Below, one piece after another: positions 32,921 to 41,168 of a stretch of 64,000 bases of DNA. The stretch is from Dysosmobacter segnis (GTDB taxonomy: Bacteria; Bacillota; Clostridia; Oscillospirales; Oscillospiraceae), in NCBI RefSeq assembly GCF_014297285.1, contig NZ_JACOQI010000007.1:102040-166039 (forward strand), in the 5' to 3' direction. Positions within the stretch are counted from its first letter, which is position 1; every line of letters begins with the position of its first letter. A model generated the notes under the pieces. That model saw only the letters and a program-made list of their open reading frames with translations, had not been told where the DNA came from and did no database searches. The translations under genes were made by a program, and so were the position numbers.

Positions 32921-33972
32921 GCCTCCTCTGTCACTGTCACCGTCCCCAATACCGGCAGCACCGTGTCATTGGCCTCCAGATCAGCTGACGGGGCCGTAAT
33001 ATGACAGTTCTCTACACCCGGCAGAGCATAGATCCTGCTGTTCAGCTCCGCCAGCTTCACGCCCCTGCCTAACAGCTTTCCGTTGAACTGCTCCGCCAGA
33101 TCAGCCTCCACCGCAGTCTTCACCTTGGCAAAATCCGTCCCTTCCGCCGTTTTTACCGTCACCGCCACGTTCACTGTCGCAGCCGTGGGCGCTTTTACCT
33201 GCACGTTCACCGCGATCTCCCGGCTTTTCTGAAAAACCGTCTGAAGCTCTGTCAGCAACTTCTCCGAGGGAATACCATCCGGTGCCGATACATACACATC
33301 CACTGTCCCGGCGCCCCGGGCTTTTCCCACCGCCTTGGCCGCCGCCACACCCTCGTGACGGCAGGCGGTCAGCTCATACCACGCGGCGTTGGCTCCATTG
33401 GGCAGCCGCTGAAAGTTGTCCAAAATCCGCTGCCGCAGTTCCTCATCCGTTTCCTCCGACAGTCCGCCCGTAAATGCCTTTTCATTGGTGACTGCCGTCA
33501 CCGCCACGGGACACGCCGTCAGCACATGAACGGTTCCGGCTCCCACGTTCCCGCTACTGCCAGCCTCCACGGCCTCCGCCGCCACGGTCACCGAAATCTC
33601 CCCAGCCAGGATCGTCCCCGGCTCCATAGTCCGGAACCGGACAGTTCCCTCCGTCATGCACACCGTTCCGGTCTCCACGCTCACCGCGCCGGTCTGTGCG
33701 TTGGACAGCCGAAAGGTCAACTGACCGGTCGCCCTGCTGGGTGCCTGTCGGACGATACCTCGCATGGCTCCGTGGCGGTCCAGATAGACCCCTGCAGCTG
33801 TCTGTGGAAAGCTCTGCCCCAGCACCCATTCCGCCTGTGCCTCCAACGCCTGGATCTGTGCCGCTGCCGCCCACAGCCGCACCGACAGGTCGCAGTCCTC
33901 CTGAAGCTGTCCGCCCCGCCGCTTGGCGTAGGCCGACAGCATTTCCCGATAGATTGTCTCCGTCGCTCTCAC
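32917..33972 (-). CDS. Baseplate J/gp47 family protein (XkdT-like)
   Basis: A 351-aa wedge protein of the contractile-tail baseplate, resembling Mu gp47 and P2 gpJ: VYLDRHGAMRGIVRQAPSRATGQLTFRL, ISVTVAAEAVEAGSSGNVGAGTV and ETDEELRQRILDNFQRLPNGANAAWYE. This is the family core. It overlaps gp25 by 4 bases at the start and the DUF2313 gene by 4 at the end. It assembles six-fold around the baseplate hub. Confidence 0.92.
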   Translation of the reverse strand: MRATETIYREMLSAYAKRRGGQLQEDCDLSVRLWAAAAQIQALEAQAEWVLGQSFPQTAAGVYLDRHGAMRGIVRQAPSRATGQLTFRLSNAQTGAVSVETGTVCMTEGTVRFRTMEPGTILAGEISVTVAAEAVEAGSSGNVGAGTVHVLTACPVAVTAVTNEKAFTGGLSEETDEELRQRILDNFQRLPNGANAAWYELTACRHEGVAAAKAVGKARGAGTVDVYVSAPDGIPSEKLLTELQTVFQKSREIAVNVQVKAPTAATVNVAVTVKTAEGTDFAKVKTAVEADLAEQFNGKLLGRGVKLAELNSRIYALPGVENCHITAPSADLEANDTVLPVLGTVTVTEEA

Positions 33973-34328
33973 ATCGTCACTCCCTCCTGCCCCAAGGCCA
34001 CCTCCGCCGTCAATCGGCGTTCGTCTTTGACGGCGTTCACCGTCAGGGACGCCTTTCCGCCGTTCTCCGCCAGCGTCACCTGCTCTACCGTCAGGCCCGG
34101 CTCATCCCGGAGGGCCTCCAGTACATACTGTTCCGCCGCAGCCTGCCGTTCCGCAGGACGCAGCCGGTCCAAAGTCCACAGTCTGCTGCCGAAGTCCTCC
34201 ATAAAGGGAAACTGCCCCCGCCGGGCAGTCAGCTTCATCAGCATCCGCTGTAAAACTGCCTCGTCTCCCTTCGCTGACCGCAATCCGTTTCCCTGCGGCA
34301 CATAATCGCCGTTCACCAGCATCAGCAT
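33969..34328 (-). CDS. Baseplate lysozyme-fold protein, gp25/DUF2634-like (XkdS-like)
   Basis: A 119-aa protein in the place of gp25 (Mu gp46, XkdS), the small lysozyme-like fold that nucleates the sheath at the baseplate. The core reads LQRMLMKLTARRGQFPFMEDFGSRLWTLDRLRPAER, with the family's central FGSRL. The start at 34328 shares a base with the stop of the spike gene (TAATG); the frame goes on 6 codons further upstream. Assignment is by length, context and motif. Confidence 0.72.
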   Translation of the reverse strand: MLMLVNGDYVPQGNGLRSAKGDEAVLQRMLMKLTARRGQFPFMEDFGSRLWTLDRLRPAERQAAAEQYVLEALRDEPGLTVEQVTLAENGGKASLTVNAVKDERRLTAEVALGQEGVTM

Positions 34329-34741
34329 TACAGTCCTCCTCCGCAAGTACAGGGTTTATAGAGTTCCCCGTTAACAAGAAGCTGTCCTCTGATGGATATT
34401 CGCCCTGTCAGTTCAATAGTCCCATCCTTCTGCAAATACACATTGCTGCCCTTCGGACCGTAAATATAGACCTCCCCCGGCTGCATCCCCTTTGGAACCT
34501 CTGCCTGTTTACCGCCGCAGACACACTGCTCCTCTCCGCCGGGGCCGCCCTTAATGACCAGCACGGAAGCCCCGCTCTCCGGCAGCCACACATAACCGCC
34601 CGGACCGTAGATGGGTAACTGCCGCACTTCGCCCCGGGTCACCACTCCCATCTGATCTCCCACTATGGTAGAGATCCCCTGGTCGGCATCCGCCGTGGGG
34701 ACCGCCTGCTTCATGCTCTGTGCCAGCCACATTTCAACCAC
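34328..34741 (-). CDS. Baseplate spike protein (gpV/PAAR-like tip)
   Basis: A 137-aa short spike: an N-terminal part with GISTIVGDQMGVVTRGEVRQLPIYGPGGYVWLPESGASVLVIKGG, then a region with KGMQPGEVYIYGPKGSNVYLQKDGTIELTG that looks like beta-helix rungs, and a Cys-rich end (PCTCGGGL). This resembles gpV and Mu gp45 central-tip proteins that pierce the envelope, and the two cysteines could coordinate a metal ion at the tip. It overlaps the upstream hub gene by 8 bases and shares a base with gp25. Confidence 0.78.
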   Translation of the reverse strand: MVEMWLAQSMKQAVPTADADQGISTIVGDQMGVVTRGEVRQLPIYGPGGYVWLPESGASVLVIKGGPGGEEQCVCGGKQAEVPKGMQPGEVYIYGPKGSNVYLQKDGTIELTGRISIRGQLLVNGELYKPCTCGGGL

Positions 34742-35681
34742 ACTCCTTCAATGTCCAGATCATCACGGCTCCTTCTCTGGCGGAAAACCGGTTTTCCGTC
34801 TCCGCCACCCGGTAATTTCCGGTAAGGCCCAGCTTTTCCAGTCTCACCGTCACCCGATCCCCCGGAAATGCGTCAAAGCTCCCCGGCAGCGTTACCGTCA
34901 CCGCCTGCTCCTCCTTTTTGGATTGTTGGATCTGGTATTCTCCCGTATAGCGCATGGCATCCCAGGTGCTCCGCCCCGGCGTATAGATCACCCGGCGGCA
35001 CTGGCCGCCCTTGGCGATCATCTCCGGATTTTTCACAGAGTAGCTGACATTCTGCCGCTTGTCGATGACCAGCGCCTCCGTCAGCACGCCATAGTGATCC
35101 TCCCGGATCCGGCAATTCAGCACCGGACTGCCGCTGTCAAGGATGATTCTCTTTCCGCTGTCCTGCTCCGGTGTTGCCAGCAGCTCTCCGGTTTTGGCAA
35201 ACCGAGGCAGGAAGCCTCCATAGGTCCGGCAAAACTCCGAAATCACCTTCCATTGGCTGATCCCCACCCCAGCGGTATAGGGCACCGTGGACCTCAGATC
35301 CACCGCAGCCTCGCAGGAAATGCCATAAGGCTCCGCGTGACAGCGGATCAGTTCCCGCAGCGTCACCTGCTCATAGGTCACAGGCCGGGACTCGTTATCC
35401 AACAGCCGTGCGGCGTATCCCCGGCCGGACAGTGTCACCGTCATCCCTCTGCTGCCCAGTTCCACGGTATATTCGTCCACGATTCCCCGTAACTGTGTCA
35501 TTCCATTCTCAATGGCGGCGAAACCCGCCGCCATTCGCAGCACTGTCAGCATTTCCGGCTGATACACCGCCGTCACGGACCAGCTGTCGCAGGGCACCGT
35601 CCCCGTATGTCTCACGTTCCAACTCAGCAGCGGCGGCAGATCATAGACATGATGGTCTGCCGTAAAGATCCGTCCTGTCAC
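34734..35681 (-). CDS. Baseplate hub/late control D-like protein (XkdQ-like)
   Basis: A 315-aa protein similar to XkdQ/YqbQ and gpD tail hub proteins. Distinctive stretches are GFAAIENGMTQLRGIVDEYTVELGSRGMTVTLSGRGYAARLLDNE, EQVTLRELIRCHAEPYGI and QWKVISEFCRTYGGFLPRFAKTGELL. The hub trimer joins the tube to the spike. It overlaps the LysM gene by 4 bases (ATGA) and the spike gene by 8. Confidence 0.82.
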   Translation of the reverse strand: MTGRIFTADHHVYDLPPLLSWNVRHTGTVPCDSWSVTAVYQPEMLTVLRMAAGFAAIENGMTQLRGIVDEYTVELGSRGMTVTLSGRGYAARLLDNESRPVTYEQVTLRELIRCHAEPYGISCEAAVDLRSTVPYTAGVGISQWKVISEFCRTYGGFLPRFAKTGELLATPEQDSGKRIILDSGSPVLNCRIREDHYGVLTEALVIDKRQNVSYSVKNPEMIAKGGQCRRVIYTPGRSTWDAMRYTGEYQIQQSKKEEQAVTVTLPGSFDAFPGDRVTVRLEKLGLTGNYRVAETENRFSAREGAVMIWTLKECG

Positions 35682-36262
35682 GGCAGCCTCACCTCATTCC
35701 CTGGATAAATGAGATTGGGATTTTTGATCTGTGGATTGGCAGCGATCAGGCTGCTCAAAGTCACGCCACAGCGCCGGGCAATGCCCCACAGGGTATCCCC
35801 CCGCTTCACGGTGTATACCCGCCCGGCTCCATGGGTCTCTTCAGACGCCGCCAAGCCGCTCCCCGGCCACGTCCTGCTGTCATTGTTTTCCGTCAGGCCA
35901 CCATCATAGCCGCTGTCATCCTCCCAGAACGCAAAGCTGTACCGTACATAGTCCGGCCGTGGCTCCTCCGTCACGGACAGGGAGACGAAATACGCCCGGT
36001 CCGTCCGCCACACGGGATGCGTCAGCATCCCCGCTCCCGGTTCCTGAAACACCGCCGCCAGTGCTTTGAATTCCTCATAGGCCCCCGGCCCCGCAAACTC
36101 ACCTTCTCCCCGCAGGATCCGGCAATTTACGCCCAGATCCTGCAAAACGCAGCCGCCCAATGGTACCTTATAGGCCGCCATCTGCCGCCGGTATTCCACT
36201 ACAAAGGTCTCCGGATTGTGTGGCCAGGTGTAATTTTTATAGCGCATGGAGGATAATCTCAT
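35678..36262 (-). CDS. LysM-domain tail protein (XkdP-like)
   Basis: A 194-aa protein: an N-terminal virion domain (YKNYTWPHNPETFVVEYRRQM) and a C-terminal LysM (YTVKRGDTLWGIARRCGVTLSSLIAANPQIKNPNLIYPGNEVRL). PBSX XkdP has the same design and position between tape measure and XkdQ; the LysM may link tail components or bind peptidoglycan. It overlaps the next gene by 4 bases. Confidence 0.85.
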   Translation of the reverse strand: MRLSSMRYKNYTWPHNPETFVVEYRRQMAAYKVPLGGCVLQDLGVNCRILRGEGEFAGPGAYEEFKALAAVFQEPGAGMLTHPVWRTDRAYFVSLSVTEEPRPDYVRYSFAFWEDDSGYDGGLTENNDSRTWPGSGLAASEETHGAGRVYTVKRGDTLWGIARRCGVTLSSLIAANPQIKNPNLIYPGNEVRLP

Positions 36263-36276
36263 GCCATTCCTCCCTC

Positions 36277-36750
36277 TTAAAACATGGTAAATCCGCCGTC
36301 ATACCGCCGTGCGTCCCGCTGAACAGCCCGGGAGATGTCCTCTGCCTCCATCGCCGCCCCGCTTCCTTCCGCCATCAGTAACCCCGGCAGGGTCCCCGCA
36401 GAAAACGTCTCACTCCGCCAAAGGGCATCCGCCCGACGGGCCTGTTGAAATTCTTCTGCCTGCGCCGTCAGCCCATCCAGCAGTCTGTCATCAGCTTCCG
36501 CTCTGTCCCACGCTTTCCGCTTTGCCGATGACAGTGCTTCACCGCTTTCCGCCTGACCAATCAGCTTTCCCTGTTCCGCCGTTGGACGGGAGATCCCCTT
36601 CTCCTGTCCAGCAGGCGCTTTCTCAGCCCCCTCTGCAGCACGGCGGAGAACTTCCTCCTCCGCCGTGGTCTCCTCTTTGGAGGGACTGCCGGTCAGCAGA
36701 CGGTTCAGCGCTGCCTGCTGGCGGCGCCGCAGCTCCCATAAATAGTCCAC
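36277..36750 (-). CDS. Short helical protein in the tape-measure position
   Basis: Not recognised. A 157-aa hydrophilic, Ala/Glu/Arg-rich and mostly helical protein, MDYLWELRRRQQAALNRLLTG at the start, SSAKRKAWDRAEADDRLLDGLTAQAEEFQQARRADALW in the middle and SRAVQRDARRYDGGFTMF at the end. It lies exactly where tape-measure proteins (600-1300 aa in PBSX-type phages) are found, between chaperone-like protein and LysM protein. No long coiled coil or hydrophobic segment is seen. It may be a very short tape measure or an unrelated internal protein. Confidence 0.6.
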   Translation of the reverse strand: MDYLWELRRRQQAALNRLLTGSPSKEETTAEEEVLRRAAEGAEKAPAGQEKGISRPTAEQGKLIGQAESGEALSSAKRKAWDRAEADDRLLDGLTAQAEEFQQARRADALWRSETFSAGTLPGLLMAEGSGAAMEAEDISRAVQRDARRYDGGFTMF

Positions 36751-36754
36751 CGGC

Positions 36755-37057
36755 TCATTCCCCCTTCATATCCGCAAACCGCTGAAGGTCGAAGGTGCCG
36801 CCTCGCTCCTCCGGCAGCGCTTCTCCCTCCGCCAGCCGCAGCAGAAGGTCTTCCATTTCGCCGGGCGTCAGGTCCCGCAAGACCTCCAGCTCATCTCCGT
36901 AAATCGCTTCTCCCTGACAATAGCAGCTATCCCGCAGAATGGCGGCGTTGCACAGCAGCGTCCGTTCCAGCGGATCTTCCACCCTCTCCCGATAGTACCG
37001 CCACAGCTCCAGCAACTTCCCCGCTGTCAGCGGCTTCAGAGCGTCCACTGTCCTCAT
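36755..37057 (-). CDS. Putative tail assembly chaperone (XkdN-like)
   Basis: A 100-aa helical protein beginning MRTVDALKPLTAGKLLELWRYYRERVEDPLE. The ATG at 37057 overlaps the tube gene stop (ATGA); the longer frame is a shadow. A chaperone of this size is expected between the tube and tape measure in PBSX-type phages, often with a frameshift product; no slippery frameshift site was recognised. The identification is from position and length alone. Confidence 0.55.
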   Translation of the reverse strand: MRTVDALKPLTAGKLLELWRYYRERVEDPLERTLLCNAAILRDSCYCQGEAIYGDELEVLRDLTPGEMEDLLLRLAEGEALPEERGGTFDLQRFADMKGE

Positions 37058-37437
37058 GCGGTAGTCTCGATGCGCCGGGCCGCCGTCAGCGTCACCCGTT
37101 CCGCCACGGTGGCGTTCAGCTCCCCGTCCTCCTGAATGCCGCTCCACTCACAGCCGCTGTAAATGACCTTGCGGTCCGGCTTGCAGATCACAAGAGAGAA
37201 ATCCGTGAGATTATAGAAGTCGATGCCGTCGGAAATGGCCGTATCCGTGGCGTACAGTCGGGTCAGCTCCACGGTATAGCTCTTCTGCCCCTCAATGGTT
37301 GCCACCGGCTCACTCTCGCCGAAGGCCTCGATATTCTTGCTGGACTTGGCTGCCTTGGCCCGGTAGCTCTGCACCACGGCGATCTTCCGCCCGTCCAATT
37401 CCAGATAAATGTCCGCACTGGTGGGAAATCCCTTCAT
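37054..37437 (-). CDS. Phage tail tube protein (XkdM-like, DUF2001 family)
   Basis: A 127-aa tube protomer resembling PBSX XkdM: FPTSADIYLELDGRKIAVVQSYRAKAAKSSKNIEAFGE, KSYTVELTRLYAT, FYNLTDFSLVICKPDRKVIYSGCEW. Small beta-barrel tube proteins pair with the sheath in contractile tails. It lies 12 bases after the sheath gene and overlaps the next gene by 4 bases. Confidence 0.85.
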   Translation of the reverse strand: MKGFPTSADIYLELDGRKIAVVQSYRAKAAKSSKNIEAFGESEPVATIEGQKSYTVELTRLYATDTAISDGIDFYNLTDFSLVICKPDRKVIYSGCEWSGIQEDGELNATVAERVTLTAARRIETTA

Positions 37438-37449
37438 ATCCGTCCCTCC

Positions 37450-38508
37450 TTAAACCGTCAGATGCACCGTCAGGCGGATCTGGTTCAACCCATGTGCCAC
37501 AGCAAAGCTGAACTCCACCAGACACACCGTGGGATCGTCCGCTGCGGCCGTCACCGCCACCTCGCCGTAGCTTTCGATGATCTGTGCGTCCTTTTTCTTT
37601 TCCAGTTCCACAATGGTCTGTGCCCGGATAGCCCCCCGGCCCTGAGCGGTGTTCTTGGCTCTGGCAAACTTGCTCCGCAGGGCAGACCGCACCGCAGGGA
37701 TCACATCGTCGGCAATCAGGACGGTTGTCAGTTCCCGCCAGGTACTGTCGGCGGCGCTGCCGGTTTTTGTCCGGGTAGTGATGCCCCGCACCGGGGATAC
37801 CACGCCCCCTACGTCCTCCAGTGGCGTTACGCCGCCTTGAACCAGCAGGTCAATGTCATTGTCACTGTAAACGCTCTGTAAACCGCCGATGCCGTACAGC
37901 TCCGCCCCGTTCAGGGGTACTGCCGGGTCCGCGCCGCAGGCAATAGCACCTGCCACCGCCGCCGCGGCAAACACACCGGAAAGGGCTTTGCCGCTCTCAT
38001 CCTTCATATCCGGGCCAACCAGTACCATTCGCTCACTGTTGATGGCCTCCGCCCTGGTCACCAACTGCGCCGCCGTATCTCCGCTGCCGCCGATGACGCC
38101 GATCCGCTCCCCTCTGGCCGCAGATGCCGTTTCCACGGCGGTTTTCAGTGCCTTCTGGATGGTCAGCTCGCTGCTGTCGCACACCACCACCTGTACATCG
38201 CAGTTAGCCAGGGCGGCAAACGCCGCCTGATAAGCTTCCAATCCCCCGCCTGCACCTACCCGTACCGCGTAAACCGTGGATGCGCCGTTGGCGAACAGCA
38301 GCTTCAAAAGTGTGCTCATGCCCGGCGTGTCAGCGCCGTCCTCACCAAAGGCCTCCACACCGGCGCCATAACCAGTCAGTGTCACCGCTGTATTGGCCGT
38401 TCCCTTAACGGCCAGGGCCGCCACGCCGATCCGTTTGGCCGCCCGACCGGCAGACGTCACGCTGGACGCGTCATACACCGAGTAGACCCCCGGCCGCTCA
38501 TGTCTCAT
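37450..38508 (-). CDS. Phage tail sheath protein (XkdK-like)
   Basis: A 352-aa sheath subunit that contracts during injection or attack. Diagnostic parts: RPGVYSVYDASSVTSAGRAAKRIGVAALAVKG at the N-terminus, VQGGVTPLEDVGGVVSPVRGITTRTKTG and ELTTVLIADDVIPAVRSALRSKFARAKNTAQGRGAIRAQTI in the C-terminal domain. The ATG at 38508 (MRHERPGVYSVYDASS) has only a weak GAGTGAG site but matches the family start. Smaller than classical sheaths (about 450-480 aa), similar to other compact PBSX-like tails. Confidence 0.9.
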   Translation of the reverse strand: MRHERPGVYSVYDASSVTSAGRAAKRIGVAALAVKGTANTAVTLTGYGAGVEAFGEDGADTPGMSTLLKLLFANGASTVYAVRVGAGGGLEAYQAAFAALANCDVQVVVCDSSELTIQKALKTAVETASAARGERIGVIGGSGDTAAQLVTRAEAINSERMVLVGPDMKDESGKALSGVFAAAAVAGAIACGADPAVPLNGAELYGIGGLQSVYSDNDIDLLVQGGVTPLEDVGGVVSPVRGITTRTKTGSAADSTWRELTTVLIADDVIPAVRSALRSKFARAKNTAQGRGAIRAQTIVELEKKKDAQIIESYGEVAVTAAADDPTVCLVEFSFAVAHGLNQIRLTVHLTV

Positions 38509-38513
38509 CTCAC

Positions 38514-39008
38514 TCACTCGCTCATAACTCCTTTCAGTCGGAAATCCAGAAATTCTCCGGACTCCACGGCGCTCTCCGTCAGAAACAGGGCTCTGCATTC
38601 CAGAACGCCCCGCCGCAGGAACATTCCCGTGGTCTTCTCCCAGCAAATGGCCTCCCAGGTAAGTTCCCCGGTGCGGACTCCCTCCGGAAGCCCGCCCAGC
38701 AGCACCTCGGTGGCCGTTTCGCAGCCGCGTTCGCAGTCCGCCGCCCGATTCGCCCGCAGTTCCACGGTGATCTGCCCGAACAGCTCCTTGCCGTAGCGTT
38801 CCCGGACCGCCTGAGTCTCCGGGTCCTTCATCTCTCCTAAATAATGGCAGAAGCCCGCCGTTTTTCCGCTGGCCGCGCCGACACCCACCGCCGCAACCAC
38901 GCCGCTGTACGCCATGGCCTGCTTCTCAGGGAACACCTCCATAGCCTGAATCCCGGCCCCGCGCAGGGCGTCCAGCACCGCCATGCGGATCTGTGACAAT
39001 TCCTTCAT
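38514..39008 (-). CDS. Phage tail terminator/completion-like protein (XkdJ-like position)
   Basis: A 164-aa protein between the head-closure gene and the sheath, the place of XkdJ and tail terminator proteins. Sequence: MKELSQIRMAVLDALRGAGIQAMEVFPEKQAMAYSGVVAAVGVGAASGKTAGFCHYLGE at the start, then a Cys-containing core (ADCERGCETATEVLLGGLPEGV). The ATG at 39008 overlaps the upstream stop by 4 bases; the longer frame is a shadow. The functional label is positional. Confidence 0.6.
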   Translation of the reverse strand: MKELSQIRMAVLDALRGAGIQAMEVFPEKQAMAYSGVVAAVGVGAASGKTAGFCHYLGEMKDPETQAVRERYGKELFGQITVELRANRAADCERGCETATEVLLGGLPEGVRTGELTWEAICWEKTTGMFLRRGVLECRALFLTESAVESGEFLDFRLKGVMSE

Positions 39009-39325
39009 TCCGCTGCCCTCCGCTCCGGTTCCAGCAGGGCCCACCAGTGATTGATCTCGTCCGACAGGGCGTGTTCCCGGCTGCTTCGCACCCGAAAGCT
39101 TCGTCCCCTCCAAATGACGGTATCCCCCGGCTGGACCTCCTCCAGCCCGGTATACCGCCACAGCCGTTCGTCTATCCAGCCGATGGACGTCTGCTCTCCC
39201 GGCACTGTCTCATCCCGAGCAGCGGCAGGCTGGATAAAGGCCCGGACGGACTTCTCGCCGTCTCTGCTCCGCAGCGTTACGGTCTGACCGTAATGTTCCA
39301 GGATCTCCCCCATCACGCCGGTCAT
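39005..39325 (-). CDS. Phage head-closure/neck protein (XkdI-like position)
   Basis: A 106-aa protein: MTGVMGEILEHYGQTVTLRSRDGEKSVRAFIQPA and VIWRGRSFRVRSSREHALSDEINHWWALLEPER. Size, position and beta-rich pattern fit the head-closure or neck proteins of PBSX/SPP1-type phages. The ATG at 39325 overlaps the upstream gene stop by 4 bases. Family assignment is tentative. Confidence 0.6.
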   Translation of the reverse strand: MTGVMGEILEHYGQTVTLRSRDGEKSVRAFIQPAAARDETVPGEQTSIGWIDERLWRYTGLEEVQPGDTVIWRGRSFRVRSSREHALSDEINHWWALLEPERRAAE

Positions 39326-39678
39326 CCCCGCACCCCCCTGAAGCAAAACTCCCCGGAGGCGGCATAGGGACGCATCAGCCGCTCCGCCGTCTGCCGCAAG
39401 GTCTCCGCCATCACAGCCGCGGATTGACCGCCGCTCTGCCGTACAGTCACCTCACCCACGGTAAAGGACTCCGCCCTGCACCGCTTTCCCATGTAGTCCG
39501 CCGCCGCCATGAACGCCGCCGCGCACCGCAGCGCGCCGCCGCAGTCCTCCTTCGTCACACCGGGGTCCAGGCGGCTCTCCCAAGCCGCCTCCGCCGCTTC
39601 ACACAGCACCGCCAGCAGCGGGTCCTCCTGAGAGGCGCCGCACAGCTCCGCCGCTAATGCGGCCGCCGTTATCTCCAT
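39322..39678 (-). CDS. Phage head-tail connector-like protein
   Basis: A 118-aa helical protein, MEITAAALAAELCGASQEDPLLAVLCEAAEAAWESRLDPGV at the start and TVRQSGGQSAAVMAETLRQTAERLMRPYA near the end. This alpha-helical connector pattern (gp6/gp15/XkdH class) is common just after the capsid. It starts 60 bases after the capsid stop, past a strong stem-loop, and overlaps the next gene by 4. Confidence 0.65.
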   Translation of the reverse strand: MEITAAALAAELCGASQEDPLLAVLCEAAEAAWESRLDPGVTKEDCGGALRCAAAFMAAADYMGKRCRAESFTVGEVTVRQSGGQSAAVMAETLRQTAERLMRPYAASGEFCFRGVRG

Positions 39679-39704
39679 AGGTCACTCCCCTTCCGTTTCC
39701 GCTT

Positions 39705-39731
39705 CACCGCACCGGGAATCCCGGTGCGGTG
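39705..39731 (-). terminator. Stem-loop after the capsid gene
   Basis: A perfect 12-base stem CACCGCACCGGG/CCCGGTGCGGTG with a three-base loop sits 8 bases past the capsid stop; no long T run follows. It may stabilise or partly terminate the capsid message so that capsid outnumbers the downstream proteins. Confidence 0.6.
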
Positions 39732-39738
39732 GACAAGC

Positions 39739-40770
39739 TCAGACCTTCAGCACCTTGGCCGCGTCGGTAAACAGCTTGGCAAAGCCGGAAACCGAGGTAA
39801 TGGCTGCCCGCTCCAGCTGGCGGTCAATGAGCTTGTCATACTCCACCACCACTTCACTGCCGCAGATCTGCTCCAAGGCGTAGTTCTTGTCCAGACCGAT
39901 GATGGTCCCGGCAGGCACGGCGCTGGAACGCAGCAGCTTGGCCCCCAGAGGAGTGGTCAGCTTACCGGTGGCCTGGAAATTCAGCCCGGTATTGGGATTC
40001 TGGAACTCGCTGAGCTTCAGCATGGCCAGCATCATGTCATTGCTCACCAGCATGGTATTCATGGTATAGGGATCGAACTGCGCCCAGAAGTCCAGAAGTA
40101 CGTCATAGCTCAGAGCACCCTTGCTGCCGCCGATGGGATTGCTGCCCACCTCATAGACCTTGGCGGCATTGTTGTTGCCATCGCCGTCTTTCAGTACCTT
40201 CACGGCGTCCTCCAGATGCATCCGGCCCATGTACGCGCCGATCTGCCGCAGCGTCACGGCAAACAGGTCCAGTCTCTGGAAGCGGATGGCCTCATAGGGA
40301 GCCACCAGCATACGGCCCCGCTTATGAAGCCGCACCAGATTCTCCTGGGTATGAATGGTGGTCTGGGGGATCTGCGCGCCCTCCTCCACACGTTTGAGCT
40401 TCTTTTCCTCCTCCGTAGGAGTGGATGCGATGGAACGGTAATCCATACCGTCAAAATTGGTAACGGTGGCGGTGATATCCGGCAGGATGCTCTCCTCCTC
40501 CATACCCTGACGCACCACACGGGACACGAATTCCGGGAACAGCACAGCGGACTCCGTAGACCAGAAGAACTTCTCCACTCTATCGCTGCCCGCGCCCTTC
40601 ACCTTGATGTCAAAGCGCTTGAGCTGACGTTGGAAGGCGTCCAGTCCCTCCAGAGAGGTGCCCTTGTAGTTCTCGCTGGGGTCCAGAGCTTCCAGCGTCT
40701 GTGCAAAGCTGCGGCCACTCTGACTGTACATACCCTTTTCCAGTTTCAGATTTTCATAATGATAAGCCAT
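39739..40770 (-). CDS. Phage major capsid protein (XkdG-like)
   Basis: A 343-aa HK97-fold capsid resembling PBSX XkdG: MAYHYENLKLEKGMYSQSGRSFAQTLEALDPSENYKGTSLEGLDAFQRQLKRFDIKV at the start, the region RVEKFFWSTESAVLFPEFVSRVVRQGMEEESILPDITATVTNFDGMDYRSI, and a C-terminal domain with GLDKNYALEQICGSEVVVEYDKLIDRQLERAAITSVSGFAKLF. No long scaffolding domain is fused; the upstream protease may provide maturation. GGGGGAGA lies before the ATG. Same strand and spacing as the rest of the block. Confidence 0.9.
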   Translation of the reverse strand: MAYHYENLKLEKGMYSQSGRSFAQTLEALDPSENYKGTSLEGLDAFQRQLKRFDIKVKGAGSDRVEKFFWSTESAVLFPEFVSRVVRQGMEEESILPDITATVTNFDGMDYRSIASTPTEEEKKLKRVEEGAQIPQTTIHTQENLVRLHKRGRMLVAPYEAIRFQRLDLFAVTLRQIGAYMGRMHLEDAVKVLKDGDGNNNAAKVYEVGSNPIGGSKGALSYDVLLDFWAQFDPYTMNTMLVSNDMMLAMLKLSEFQNPNTGLNFQATGKLTTPLGAKLLRSSAVPAGTIIGLDKNYALEQICGSEVVVEYDKLIDRQLERAAITSVSGFAKLFTDAAKVLKV

Positions 40771-40785
40771 ATTCTCTCCCCCTCC

Positions 40786-41136
40786 TTACAGCACAATGGT
40801 CACGGTTTTAGCAGTGGTATCCACCTCTACGGCAAGATAGCTCTTGCCGCCGGCAGAAACGACCTTCACGCCGCCGCTGCCGTCCGCTGCCAAAGAGTTC
40901 CAACCAGCAGCAGGCGCGGAAGCCCCGGTGTAGCTTACCGTCACCATGCCCCCCATAGCCACAGAGCAGGCTTTGCCGTCTCTGGCCACGGACAACACCA
41001 CACCCTCAAAGCCGTCATTGTCCGCGCATTTGGCAACTGTTCCGCTGCCGCTGACCTTCACCACCTGCCCCGCGGACACACCGTCGCAGGCAAAGGTGGC
41101 GGCCCACTGGCCGATGCCCTCATAAGAAACGTTCAT
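40786..41136 (-). CDS. Capsid decoration/cement-like protein
   Basis: A 116-aa small beta-rich protein with Gly/Val/Ala-rich strands (TFACDGVSAGQVVKVSGSGTVAKCADNDGFEGVVLSVARDGKACSVAMGGMVTVSYTG). Capsid decoration proteins of this kind are encoded between protease and capsid. The ATG at 41136 has GGGAGG upstream; a longer frame is a shadow. The function is from position and fold-like pattern. Confidence 0.65.
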   Translation of the reverse strand: MNVSYEGIGQWAATFACDGVSAGQVVKVSGSGTVAKCADNDGFEGVVLSVARDGKACSVAMGGMVTVSYTGASAPAAGWNSLAADGSGGVKVVSAGGKSYLAVEVDTTAKTVTIVL

Positions 41137-41168
41137 GCAATTTCCTCCCTCATATTGTGTTTGTCCCA

